Shown here one piece after another: positions 7,507 to 15,288 of a stretch of DNA of 38,926 bases. The notes beneath the pieces were generated by a model. The model searched no databases. It saw only the letters and a program-made list of their open reading frames with translations, and was not told the origin of the DNA. The position numbers and the translations under genes were made by a program. Numbering within the stretch: the stretch's first letter is position 1; each line of letters begins with the position of its first letter. Origin of the DNA: a virus; the IMG/VR virus record IMGVR_UViG_3300033145_003411, positions 1 through 38,926 of that record, one strand, 5' to 3'.

Positions 7507-7645
7507 GCTTGGAGGTTGCATATAAAAGCAACTAGAGCGATATAGTTTATCATAGCCTGGAGGCTAATTAGATTAGTCAGGGCATTATCAAAAAAGGAGA
7601 ATGGATATAGACCGACCTGGAGATTAAAATAGAATAATCAGGGTC
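7507..7645 (+). promoter_or_regulatory. Three tandem bulged hairpins in the major capsid gene leader
   Basis: The 182-base gap before the capsid gene contains three similar elements, each a short outer stem, a TGGA(G) bulge on the 5' side, and a 5-bp inner stem. Element 1 (7507-7538): outer GCT/AGC, inner GTTGC (7515-7519) with GCAAC (7528-7532). Element 2 (7555-7583): outer GCC/GGC, inner CTAAT (7564-7568) with ATTAG (7572-7576). Element 3 (7614-7645): outer GACC/GGTC, inner GATTA (7622-7626) with TAATC (7635-7639). The stem sequences differ but pairing is kept, while the TGGA bulge is constant, which is internal covariation. This suggests an RNA-binding protein site or an mRNA stability element. 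The capsid ribosome site (AGAGAGG, about 7674-7680) is outside them. Confidence 0.55.
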
Positions 7646-7686
7646 TCATGGCAAGGAAATAAAAAGGATTATAGAGAGGTAATAAT

Positions 7687-8934
7687 ATGCCTGAGATCAG
7701 TGTTGAAGATTTGAAAGAAATGGTCGTTAGTGCTGTTGTTGAGGGAGTTAAAGAAACACAAGGTGAAGACCTTACTCGACAAGAAATGGATGACCATTTT
7801 AAGACTATGATGGAGGAACTTCAAAATCCCGAAACTGATGTAAAACCTAAATTTACTGGTGGGGATATTGATAGCGAAGATAATGTTATTGATGAGACCA
7901 AAGATTTTAAGACCTTTGGAGAACAGCTTCAGGCCATTGTTAAAGCCGGGTCCGGGAATAAGGAAATTGATCCAAGACTCGTTATTGAAAAGGCCACTGG
8001 ATTAGGAGAAAATATTCCTTCTGAGGGCGGATTTCTTGTCCAGCCTGAATTTGCTGCCGAGTTGATTAAAAGACTTTATGAAAATGGGCAAGTCGCTTCA
8101 CGTTGTAGGTCTTTGCCTATTTCGTCTAATAGGATTATTCTTAAAGCGGTTGATGAAACGAGTAGGGCTGACGGTTCCAGACATGGTGGTGTAAGGGCTT
8201 ACTGGAAAGATGAAGCCGTTGCTGGAACAGCTTCTAAACCTAAGTTTCGTGAAATGACTTTATCTCTTAAAAAGTTGATTGGTATTTGTTATGCGACCGA
8301 GGAACTTGTAGAAGACGCTGTTGCTTTAGAGGGCCTTGTAAGAGACGATTTTGCGGAGGAGTTTGCCTTTAAGATTGATGATGGAATTATAAACGGGACC
8401 GGCGCTGGACAGCCATTTGGCATTTTAAATTCTGCTTGTTTAGTTTCGCAGGCGGCTGAGACTTCCCAGGCTGCTGATACTGTTAAAGCGGCCAATGTTA
8501 TTAAAATGAGATCAAGAGCCTGGTCAAGAGGTCGTGGAAATTCCGTTTGGTGGATCAATCAGAATATCGAACCTCAACTTCATCAAATGACTCTTGCTGT
8601 TGGAACTGGTGGAGTCCCGGTGTATCTGCCCGCTTCTGGTCTTAGTGGAAGTCCTTATGATACGCTTTATGGGCGTCCGGTTATTCCTATCGAACAATGT
8701 CCGACTCTTGGTGATGTTGGCGATATTATTTTTGCCGATATGAGCCAGTATCTTTTGGCTACTAAGTCTGGCGGGAAGCTAAAATCTTCATCTTCAGTTC
8801 ATTTGAAGTTCTTGGAAGACGAGACTATTTTTAAATTTACTTATCGTGTCGATGGTCAACCGACTTGGAACAGTGCTTTGACTCCTTACAAGGGATCTAC
8901 TCTGTCACCGTTTGTCGCTTTGGCGGCTCGTTAA
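7687..8934 (+). CDS. Major capsid protein (HK97 fold)
   Basis: A 415-residue protein typical of the HK97 major capsid family. The first ~100 residues are acidic and helical (delta domain/scaffold, expected to be cleaved by the upstream protease). They are followed by SEGGFLVQPEFAAELIKR, the N-arm/E-loop region, LKKLIGICYATEELVEDA, the EFAFKIDDGIINGTG block and GQPFGILNS, then P- and A-domain sequence ending in a basic terminus. It assembles the icosahedral shell. The gene follows the protease after a structured leader, the standard order in this phage class. Confidence 0.95.
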   Translation: MPEISVEDLKEMVVSAVVEGVKETQGEDLTRQEMDDHFKTMMEELQNPETDVKPKFTGGDIDSEDNVIDETKDFKTFGEQLQAIVKAGSGNKEIDPRLVIEKATGLGENIPSEGGFLVQPEFAAELIKRLYENGQVASRCRSLPISSNRIILKAVDETSRADGSRHGGVRAYWKDEAVAGTASKPKFREMTLSLKKLIGICYATEELVEDAVALEGLVRDDFAEEFAFKIDDGIINGTGAGQPFGILNSACLVSQAAETSQAADTVKAANVIKMRSRAWSRGRGNSVWWINQNIEPQLHQMTLAVGTGGVPVYLPASGLSGSPYDTLYGRPVIPIEQCPTLGDVGDIIFADMSQYLLATKSGGKLKSSSSVHLKFLEDETIFKFTYRVDGQPTWNSALTPYKGSTLSPFVALAAR

Positions 8935-8953
8935 GGATAGGAGGTAAAATATT

Positions 8954-9436
8954 ATGGGAACTTATGGAATAAATATTGCGGAAGAAGCTCATTTTGTAAA
9001 TCTGTATCCTCCCAAAAGCCTTAATGGTGGCGGGAGTTCAGATGTTTTTAGCATGGAAAATTATGGACATGCTACGATTGTTATTCAGCTTGGTGCTACG
9101 GTCGGAGCGACTGTTGGGGTCCAGGTAGAAGAGTGCGATGACTTCACCCCAACTACACATCCTGGGATTGCCGGTTGGGAATACTATCTTGAGACCACGG
9201 ACTCAGGAGATACCCCGGCGGCTGGTGTAACGAGCTCCTCGACTGTTGGTTTGAGTTTAGCCGCGTCAACCAATTCGTTTGTTATAATCGAGCTGGACGG
9301 GACTTTACTTTCAGACGGTTATGAAAATGTTAGAATCACTATTCGTGATCCTGCCGCTGCTACAATCGGAGCGGCTTTTGCGATTCTTTCTGGCAGTCGT
9401 TATGGGCAAGCACAAACGCCGACTGCTATTGTTTAG
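8954..9436 (+). CDS. Putative head-associated beta-rich protein (decoration candidate)
   Basis: A 160-residue protein directly after the capsid gene with a GATAGGAGG ribosome site. It is rich in Gly, Ala, Thr and Val with alternating hydrophobic strands and no membrane segment or Cys motif. The end reads AILSGSRYGQAQTPTAIV, a pattern recalled from proteins encoded next to capsid genes in several phages. The position suggests a capsid-binding or decoration protein, but no biochemical role is shown by sequence. Confidence 0.65.
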   Translation: MGTYGINIAEEAHFVNLYPPKSLNGGGSSDVFSMENYGHATIVIQLGATVGATVGVQVEECDDFTPTTHPGIAGWEYYLETTDSGDTPAAGVTSSSTVGLSLAASTNSFVIIELDGTLLSDGYENVRITIRDPAAATIGAAFAILSGSRYGQAQTPTAIV

Positions 9437-9465
9437 GTAACTAAAATTATGAAAGGAGTTTTTAT

Positions 9466-9783
9466 ATGAAAGTAAAAATTTTAAGACCTTGTGCATTTAC
9501 CGAGCGTTATTCTTTTCTTGTTGGAGAGATTATTGATGTTAGTTCTCGTATGGCAAAGGAAATGGAAAGAACAGGAGAAGGAGAAATAACCAGGGATCGA
9601 GTTACAGCCGAGATGGAAGGCGGGGGTAAAAAGAATCCCGGTCAAAAGAAAAGAACAAGGCGTAAGGCCGTTGAAGTTTATGATAACAAGGCTATCGTTA
9701 AAGAAATGGAAGAGACAAAAAAGAAAAAAGAGGACTTACCTAAACAGAATAAGGTTAAAGATTCTGAAAGCGATAGTCAATAG
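9466..9783 (+). CDS. Small head-module protein with SH3-like start and basic tail
   Basis: A 105-residue protein with AAAGGAG upstream. Residues 1-45 (VKILRPCAFTERYSFLVGEI, then IDVSSRMAKEME) resemble a short beta-barrel found in many phage proteins near the capsid gene. Residues 50-105 are low-complexity, very Lys/Arg/Glu-rich and probably disordered. Function is unknown. It is followed by a GC-rich structured gap. Confidence 0.62.
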   Translation: MKVKILRPCAFTERYSFLVGEIIDVSSRMAKEMERTGEGEITRDRVTAEMEGGGKKNPGQKKRTRRKAVEVYDNKAIVKEMEETKKKKEDLPKQNKVKDSESDSQ

Positions 9784-9784
9784 T

Positions 9785-9860
9785 CTTGGAATAACCGAAA
9801 GGATTTCCAAGTTGGGCTTTGGAGCGGGGGCTTTTCCTCCTTTCGATCCGCTCCTGGCCC
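9785..9860 (+). promoter_or_regulatory. Two adjacent hairpins in the gap before the paralogue pair
   Basis: Hairpin A pairs CTTGGAA (9785-9791) with TTCCAAG (9805-9811); its inner CC/GG pair closes a GAAA tetraloop. Hairpin B pairs GGGC (9814-9817) with GCCC (9857-9860) and then GGAGCGG (9821-9827) with CCGCTCC (9848-9854), around a pyrimidine-rich loop. The stretch is more GC-rich than the flanks. No T-run directly follows, so this is more likely an RNA-processing or stability element, or a weak attenuator dividing capsid and accessory transcripts. Confidence 0.45.
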
Positions 9861-9885
9861 TTAAATACAAGAAGAGGAAAATAAT

Positions 9886-10293
9886 ATGGGCGTAGAAAAT
9901 ATAACTGCCACCTGGGTATCAGGAGATTTATATTTCCATCGTGTTGATACCATGGCTACTATCTGCTGCATAACAGATGATCATGGATCAAATATTAATT
10001 TAGGTTTAGGTGTTCAAGGAATTGCAGCCGGGTATAAAATTGCCCGTGGTAATGCTTCTTTAACTGGGGATGCTACGATCGTTACTGGATTGACCGCAGT
10101 TGTAGATTTCTCTTTAGCTATAAGGAATGAGGCTGGAAACGCAACTTCAGCGAATTATTGCACGGTTGCAAACGGATTCCCTTCGTCTGGAAGTCTATTG
10201 GTTTATAGATGGATGCCTACAAGTGCAAGCACAACAACTCTTATTGCTTCCACAACTAAGGGGACTTTGGATTGGATTGTGGTTGGAACATAG
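9886..10293 (+). CDS. Paralogue 1 of a tandem pair, putative virion surface protein
   Basis: A 135-residue protein that aligns along its whole length, with no length difference, to the next gene product. Both begin MGVENI and share WVSGDLYFHR, DTMAT, GSN, NLGL, VQG, AAGYK, ARGNA and VTGLTAVVDF, and end in DWI-x-x-GT. The composition (Gly, Ala, Thr, Val; beta-strand-like) suits a virion surface or decoration protein. The ribosome site AAGAGGAAA precedes the ATG. No family name is recognised. Confidence 0.7.
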   Translation: MGVENITATWVSGDLYFHRVDTMATICCITDDHGSNINLGLGVQGIAAGYKIARGNASLTGDATIVTGLTAVVDFSLAIRNEAGNATSANYCTVANGFPSSGSLLVYRWMPTSASTTTLIASTTKGTLDWIVVGT

Positions 10294-10325
10294 ACTGATA
10301 AAAGGAGGGCGGAGAAGGAGTTAAT

Positions 10326-10733
10326 ATGGGTGTAGAAAATATTTCAGGCTCATGGGTATCGGGCGACTTATATTTCCATAGAACTGATACTATGGCAACG
10401 ATTGTTAAGATAACAGACGACTATGGATCAAATGTTAATCTTGGCCTTGTTGTGCAAGGAGTTGCGGCTGGGTATAAACTGGCAAGAGGTAATGCAACAT
10501 TTACGGCGAATGCTACGGTTGTCACAGGTTTAACAGCGGTTGTTGATTTTGTTTTAGGCCAAAGAAATCAAAAGGCCGATGCTGATACTGCTAATAATTG
10601 TTGTGTTTATAATGGTTCTATTTCAGGAGGAAGTTTAATACTCCGCCGGTATGCCGCTTCAAGTGCTACAAGAACTGTAGTGGTTGATGCGACTACTGCT
10701 GGAACTATTGATTGGATAGCTATTGGAACTTAA
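10326..10733 (+). CDS. Paralogue 2 of a tandem pair, putative virion surface protein
   Basis: A 135-residue protein and clear tandem duplicate of the previous gene, separated by 32 bases that contain a strong GGAGGGCGGAGAAGGAG ribosome region. The first 75 residues are highly similar between copies. The region around residues 80-120 has diverged (QRNQKADADTANNCC here), which would fit variable surface loops on a shared beta scaffold. It lies just upstream of a glycosyltransferase gene, so it is a candidate glycosylation target, by inference only. Confidence 0.7.
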   Translation: MGVENISGSWVSGDLYFHRTDTMATIVKITDDYGSNVNLGLVVQGVAAGYKLARGNATFTANATVVTGLTAVVDFVLGQRNQKADADTANNCCVYNGSISGGSLILRRYAASSATRTVVVDATTAGTIDWIAIGT

Positions 10734-10760
10734 CCAAAATTCGAAAAGGAGAATTTTATT

Positions 10761-11801
10761 TTGAAGAAAGGATTAAGAATTGCTTCGGTTGCACATCACG
10801 GATGTATTCGTGTGCTTAAACAAGCGATTGCTTTACAGAAACAAGGGCATAAAGTTTTTTTAATCTCAGAGCAAGTCCCGTATGGTTATACGAGATTTGA
10901 TATGACAGCAGTTTATAAAGGACCGGAAAATTTGAAATCAGTTTTAAACAATTTAGATTTTGATCTTATTCATGTTCATAATGAACCTGATTGGATGGTC
11001 CCGATTTGTAAAGAGGTTGCTAATGGGAAGCCTGTTATCTATGATATACATGACCTTGAACATTTACGCTGGCTGTCTATTGCACAAAAGCCGGGAGAAG
11101 ATGAGACAAAAGCATTTGAGGCGGCAGACGCTTTAGTTCATGTTAGTAAATCTTGTAAATTTGCTGCTGAAAGATACCACGGTGACAGTAAACCAAATAT
11201 TGTTTTATACAGTTTTGAGAATGAAGAATTTTTAGCCAGGGACATAGATTTAGATTTTACTCCAAATTGGAAATCTCTTTGTTATGAAGGTGGACTTGAT
11301 ACTAAAGCCCCTGTTCAAAAAGAAGATGGGCGAGCAACAATTAATTTGAGAAATTTAGTCCCGATTGCTAAAGCATTTAGAGAGCAGAATTACATGGTTC
11401 ATTTTTATTCTGCAAATCCTCTAAGTGATAGAGCTTATGAAATGCTTGGTTGTTATGTTGCCGCTCCGGTTATCTATACAGCTATGCTTCAAGGGTTGAG
11501 ACCTCATGGACTTGGGTTTGTAGGAGGGGCTTTATCTACTGCTTTATTGGAATTTTGTATGCCTAATAAACTTTTTGAGTATATGAGTCAAGGCGTAACG
11601 CCGGTAAGTTTATTTGCAAGTGAAGTTGGTATTTTTTTGAAAGAGTATGATTGTGGTATTGCTTTAGATGGATTACAAGATTTGGACAGACAACTAGAAG
11701 ATTTACCAAAGAAAAGAAAAAATGTTTTGACGGTTAGGAAAGAACTTACAATGGAAAAACAAATTCACAAGTTGGAGGATTTGTATCAAGAGGTGCTATA
11801 A
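10761..11801 (+). CDS. Glycosyltransferase, GT-B fold, family-4-like
   Basis: A 346-residue protein. The start is TTG at 10761, preceded by AAAAGGAGAA 7 bases upstream. The N-terminal Rossmann-like half has LRIASVAHHGCIRVLKQA, ALQKQGHKVFLIS, FDLIHVHNEPDWM and VIYDIHDLEHLRW. The C-terminal half has the nucleotide-sugar binding signature MPNKLFEYMSQGVTPVSL near residue 270. These are typical of group-1/GT4 glycosyltransferases, which transfer a sugar from an activated nucleotide donor. Its position inside the head-tail operon suggests late expression and a virion or envelope target. Donor and acceptor cannot be read from the sequence. The stop overlaps the next ATG (TAATG). Confidence 0.86.
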   Translation: MKKGLRIASVAHHGCIRVLKQAIALQKQGHKVFLISEQVPYGYTRFDMTAVYKGPENLKSVLNNLDFDLIHVHNEPDWMVPICKEVANGKPVIYDIHDLEHLRWLSIAQKPGEDETKAFEAADALVHVSKSCKFAAERYHGDSKPNIVLYSFENEEFLARDIDLDFTPNWKSLCYEGGLDTKAPVQKEDGRATINLRNLVPIAKAFREQNYMVHFYSANPLSDRAYEMLGCYVAAPVIYTAMLQGLRPHGLGFVGGALSTALLEFCMPNKLFEYMSQGVTPVSLFASEVGIFLKEYDCGIALDGLQDLDRQLEDLPKKRKNVLTVRKELTMEKQIHKLEDLYQEVL

Positions 11802-12139
11802 TGTCAGTTTATACTTATGCTACTAAGGGCGGTCGGGCCGCTTCTCTCGCGGTTGATTTTGCTGTTGCTGAAACGCCATGGCAATTTGAGGAGGCAAGAT
11901 TGACTTTAGAGGCAACTATGAACGCTACTTTTTCAATAACTTTAGATTCTAATGATGGCGCCTTGTATGACCATACATTTTTAGGTGGTTCTTCAGGTGC
12001 TGTTAATTCTAGTACTTATATAACTTATCAGCCAACAAGACCCCATACTCTTGTTAGTGGTGATTCTTTAACTTTTGAAGTATCTGGTGCTTCTGCTTCT
12101 GGGGCCTCTTGGGGGCTTCAAGTGATTTACTCTAATTAG
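11801..12139 (+). CDS. Hypothetical beta-rich structural-type protein
   Basis: A 112-residue protein starting on the A of the glycosyltransferase stop (TAATG overlap), so translation is probably coupled. It is rich in Ser, Thr, Ala and Gly with strand-like alternation (FSITLDSNDGALYDHTFLGG; SGDSLTFEVSG), like a small virion surface or decoration domain. There is no membrane segment or known motif. Its Ser/Thr richness next to a glycosyltransferase is noted but proves nothing. Confidence 0.6.
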   Translation: MSVYTYATKGGRAASLAVDFAVAETPWQFEEARLTLEATMNATFSITLDSNDGALYDHTFLGGSSGAVNSSTYITYQPTRPHTLVSGDSLTFEVSGASASGASWGLQVIYSN

Positions 12140-12141
12140 TC

Positions 12142-12780
12142 ATGCCAAATTTTATTACTATATCAGATATTAAAAACGAGCTTGGCGAAGCTGCGATTGA
12201 TGATAGTAATACCGGCCTTATTGAACAGGTTATAGGTTCGGTTGAAGGGTTGTGGGATAGTCTGACAGGGAAAAACTGGTATGCTGCAACTTATAGCGAG
12301 ATTATTGATTATCCAAGTAGAACAATTTCTCAAATGGCAGACCATAATAGCGTTTATGAAATTTACTTAAACAATTATCCTGTGGCGAGTTTGATTGATA
12401 TTTGGAATGATCCTGATAGAAATTTTACAGATACGGCATATAGATATTCAGCGACTTATACTACTTGTGCCTCTGCTAAAGGAATTGTTTTTCTTGAACA
12501 TGAAACCGCTCCGGCTATTGGTGTTCAGAATATTAGGATTCGTTATGTTGCCGGTTATTACTCTGAAGCTTCTGGTATTATCCCAGCATTGCCTTTAGAT
12601 ATTCGCGGAGGGATAGTCAGACAATCTGCTTATTGGTTTAAGCTATCAAAAGAGGGAAGGTGGGATATTATTTCTAAAGCCCAACCTCAAGGCGGCTCTA
12701 CTGGATATAGAGAATTGGAAGGCGCTTTGTTGCCAGAATTTCAATTACTTGTAGCAAGGTATAGAAAATACAATGTTTAA
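12142..12780 (+). CDS. Head-tail connector (gp6/gp15-type adaptor)
   Basis: A 212-residue protein. The start FITISDIKNELGEAAIDD, then LIEQVIGSVEGLWDSLTGKNWY, fits the helical bundle of phage head-tail adaptors (HK97 gp6, SPP1 gp15), which bind under the portal. The central region is beta-rich (YEIYLNNYPVASLIDIWN) and LPLDIRGGIVRQSAYWFKLS follows near the end, as in that family. It overlaps the following gene by 8 bases. The ribosome site is weak, so coupling to the upstream gene is likely. Confidence 0.72.
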   Translation: MPNFITISDIKNELGEAAIDDSNTGLIEQVIGSVEGLWDSLTGKNWYAATYSEIIDYPSRTISQMADHNSVYEIYLNNYPVASLIDIWNDPDRNFTDTAYRYSATYTTCASAKGIVFLEHETAPAIGVQNIRIRYVAGYYSEASGIIPALPLDIRGGIVRQSAYWFKLSKEGRWDIISKAQPQGGSTGYRELEGALLPEFQLLVARYRKYNV

Positions 12781-13279
12781 GCTGGAATTAGAGCCTGGAA
12801 ACATTTCTTACTTTTTGAGAAAGTTTAGACTTAAAAGAGCTAGGCGCCCGGCTGACATTTTAATGGCTTTAAATAAAGCCGGGGCTGTTGTTCATGGCCG
12901 GGCAATAGAAAATGTTACAGGTAGGGTTTTGAATGTGGGTAAGCCTCATGGGGGCAGATTACTTTCAAGTATTAGACATGAGCCTGCAAGAAAAGAAGGA
13001 AGGAATTTTGTAACTGCTGTTGGAAATAAATTAAGCCCTGTTAATTATGGTGCCGCGCATGAATACGGATATACTGTTCCGGCTATGAGGATTTATCCTG
13101 TAAAGAAAAAGGTTTTATCTTGGATAAGCCGAGACGGTAAAAGAAGGTTTGCTAAATATGTAAATCGGCCAGCTTATTCAGTCATAGCAAGGCCCTGGTT
13201 ATGGCCTGCATTTAAGGATAGCGGTCCACAAATCGATGACTTTTTAACCGAAGCCGGAGTGAGTTTGTTGAAGTGGTGA
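12773..13279 (+). CDS. Head closure / tail completion protein (HK97 gp10 or gpG-like)
   Basis: A 168-residue basic protein with a family-typical layout. It has an N-terminal helix rich in Arg, HGRAIENVTGRVLNVG, LLSSIRHEP, then NYGAAHEYGYTVPAMRI and the C-terminal RPWLWPAFKDSG. The AxxHEYG and ARPWLxPA motifs are characteristic of phage minor structural proteins that join head and tail (HK97 gp10-like or Mu gpG-like). It overlaps the preceding gene by 8 bases and is followed by the tail-terminator candidate after 1 base. Confidence 0.7.
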   Translation: MFKLELEPGNISYFLRKFRLKRARRPADILMALNKAGAVVHGRAIENVTGRVLNVGKPHGGRLLSSIRHEPARKEGRNFVTAVGNKLSPVNYGAAHEYGYTVPAMRIYPVKKKVLSWISRDGKRRFAKYVNRPAYSVIARPWLWPAFKDSGPQIDDFLTEAGVSLLKW

Positions 13280-13280
13280 T

Positions 13281-13721
13281 ATGGCAAGCGGAACAATAAA
13301 TCAGCTATACGATATTATTGAGCGGATAAAAGTTCAGTTAGCTTATCCTACTGGATCAAGTCCGTATAATAATAAGATAAGTAGCGACCAAATAAAAGGC
13401 GAATATATTGATATAGACAAGGCTAATTCTTATCCTATGCTTTGTATTGTTTCAACTACGATCGGATTAAATCAGACGGACCAGATTTCATCTGACCAAA
13501 ATGTTACGGTTGATGTTTTAGGATATGTGAAAGATATAGATGATCCTCTTGCAACTGCTTTAAAGTTAGCAAGTGATATGGAAAATTCAATCATGGCAGA
13601 CGATACATTGAATGGCCTTGTTTATTCTTTGAGTATTGATTATGATGTATCTGCTTTTACGCAAGGTGGGTTTGCGGCTGTTATGATGTCTTTAAAAGGA
13701 ATTGCAACAAGAACTGAGTAA
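13281..13721 (+). CDS. Putative tail terminator
   Basis: A 146-residue protein with an alpha/beta pattern. It has an initial helix (INQLYDIIERIKVQL), strands (YPMLCIVSTTIGLN; QNVTVDVLGYVKDID), a helix (LATALKLASDMENSIMAD), and then a final strand pair (AAVMMSLKGIATRTE). This order and the position between head closure and tail tube genes fit the tail terminator family (lambda gpU-like), which caps the tube. The call relies mainly on position and secondary-structure pattern. Confidence 0.62.
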   Translation: MASGTINQLYDIIERIKVQLAYPTGSSPYNNKISSDQIKGEYIDIDKANSYPMLCIVSTTIGLNQTDQISSDQNVTVDVLGYVKDIDDPLATALKLASDMENSIMADDTLNGLVYSLSIDYDVSAFTQGGFAAVMMSLKGIATRTE

Positions 13722-13742
13722 TAAGACCGGAGGGGAAATAAA

Positions 13743-14798
13743 ATGGCAAATTGGATAACAGGTAGAGAAATTATTGTGGGATTGGATATTGCCGCAACTT
13801 GGAGGGAACCTGTCTCTGTGAATGCGGTTGGTAAAGGATTGTTAATTACAGCTGAATCAATGGGGGCTAAAGCTCCAAATTATCTTGCTGATGATAGCCT
13901 TGGTCAAGATGATATTGATGAATTAATTAGAACTTCTGAAGCTATAACTGGTGGAGGGCTTACTGGTTATTTTAGATTTCAAGATTGGGATATGCCCCTT
14001 GCAATGGCTTTAGGAAGCGCCGCAAGTCCTGCAACGGCGGCACTTGCCACCTTGACTATGCAAGCTACATATTCAATGTCATCTAATATCGACGGGATAT
14101 TTGGAACATTGGCTATGAAAAAAGCCGGGACAACTTATGGTGTTTGGGAAATTCCTTCGGTTAAGTTTACAGGCTTTACTATTCATGGTGCTGTTAATGA
14201 ATTGGCCACTATTGAGACGAGATATAGTGGCAATAAAATTGAAACAGTAGGGGCTTCAAATACAACTTTATCGACTGTGTCTTATACTGATTCTCCGATT
14301 GCCGTAATGAATACCAGATTCGCAATTCGTATGAATACTTCAGGCTGTGCGGCTTTGACTGATGCTGATAAAATTTATCCGCAAGAGTTTGAAGTCATAA
14401 TGGATAGGCCAATGGACGAGCCCTATGAAGCCGGGCATGAAGATATGTCTGAACCTGTTCAAGATGGGTTTGCTGAAGTGACTTTGAATATGACTTTTGA
14501 TAAATATAGTATGGATACTTACATGAGTTCTTTAGACGATTCTTCAACGAGAGTTTTTAAGCTCGATATTGAATTTGAGGGTAAGATAATTGAAGGAGTC
14601 AGGAGATATGGATGCTTAATTAATATGCCAAAAGTTCAATTTACACAAGCTGAATCTACTGTTGGTGGGCCTGGTAAAATCGGTCATGTTGTTACCGGAC
14701 GTTGTTTAAGAGTTGCGAGCGCTGTGACCGGGATGGTAGGAACAGACCCGATTAATATCATAATGACTAATACTCGGACAACTAACGTCTTATTGTAA
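13743..14798 (+). CDS. Major tail (tube) protein
   Basis: A 351-residue protein with a CGGAGGGG ribosome site. It opens with WITGREIIVGLDIAATWREP and GLLITAESMGAKAPNYLADDS, the usual start of one class of siphovirus tail-tube proteins, followed by a long beta-rich body and FDKYSMDTYMSSLDDSSTRVF. It should form the tail tube around the tape measure. No sheath gene is present beside it, which supports a non-contractile tail. The tail chaperone gene follows after 25 bases. Confidence 0.82.
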   Translation: MANWITGREIIVGLDIAATWREPVSVNAVGKGLLITAESMGAKAPNYLADDSLGQDDIDELIRTSEAITGGGLTGYFRFQDWDMPLAMALGSAASPATAALATLTMQATYSMSSNIDGIFGTLAMKKAGTTYGVWEIPSVKFTGFTIHGAVNELATIETRYSGNKIETVGASNTTLSTVSYTDSPIAVMNTRFAIRMNTSGCAALTDADKIYPQEFEVIMDRPMDEPYEAGHEDMSEPVQDGFAEVTLNMTFDKYSMDTYMSSLDDSSTRVFKLDIEFEGKIIEGVRRYGCLINMPKVQFTQAESTVGGPGKIGHVVTGRCLRVASAVTGMVGTDPINIIMTNTRTTNVLL

Positions 14799-14823
14799 AC
14801 TTTAACGAAAAGGAGAAAGTAAT

Positions 14824-15288
14824 ATGAGATTAAAGATTAAGCCTGAGCCTCTTTGGATTGCAGCAGACGATCCTGCGTTTGATGGTTCGGAGTTAGGCTC
14901 TTTTGCAGATGAGGTTAGAGCTACCCTGAAATTTTTGATAGAGCCAACAACAAGAATGATGATTAGAAATTCGCTCGATTCAAATACGCATGAGAAATTT
15001 GAAACGGAATTTATTGATGGGAAAAGGGAAAGGAGAGCCACTGAAAAACTTGATGACATAGGCTTCCAAAATGAATTAGTTGATAAAATTATTGTTGATT
15101 GGGAAGGCTTGCAAGATGAAGAAGGTAAAATAATTCCTTGTGATAGAGAGAATAAATTGATTTTAGCTGATAGCTATCCAGGGCTTGCTATTGCTTGGGT
15201 AAATATTTCAAGAGAAATAATGGATAGACATAACCAAGCGCAAGGGGAACAGGAAAAAAACTTGCCGACTTCGCCTATGCAATCTTAA
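14824..15288 (+). CDS. Tail assembly chaperone, short form (gpG-like)
   Basis: A 154-residue acidic protein with AAAGGAGAAAG upstream of ATG. It lies between the tail tube and tape measure genes, where tail assembly chaperones are encoded. The sequence (RATLKFLIEPTTRMMIRN, then DKIIVDWEGLQDEEGK and a DSYPGLAIAWVNISRE helix) is consistent with a tail-tube-associated chaperone. Near its end it contains the slippery heptamer A AAA AAC in the correct phase. The short form ends 9 codons after the slip site. Confidence 0.76.
   Translation: MRLKIKPEPLWIAADDPAFDGSELGSFADEVRATLKFLIEPTTRMMIRNSLDSNTHEKFETEFIDGKRERRATEKLDDIGFQNELVDKIIVDWEGLQDEEGKIIPCDRENKLILADSYPGLAIAWVNISREIMDRHNQAQGEQEKNLPTSPMQS

Noticed and set aside
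7505-7686. tRNA-like or riboswitch structure before the capsid gene
   Set aside because: No cloverleaf, no T-loop or known aptamer core; the three simple bulged hairpins account for the pairing.
9671-9895. 74-residue + strand ORF across the hairpin gap
   Set aside because: It overlaps the end of a better ORF in another frame and reads through the hairpins.
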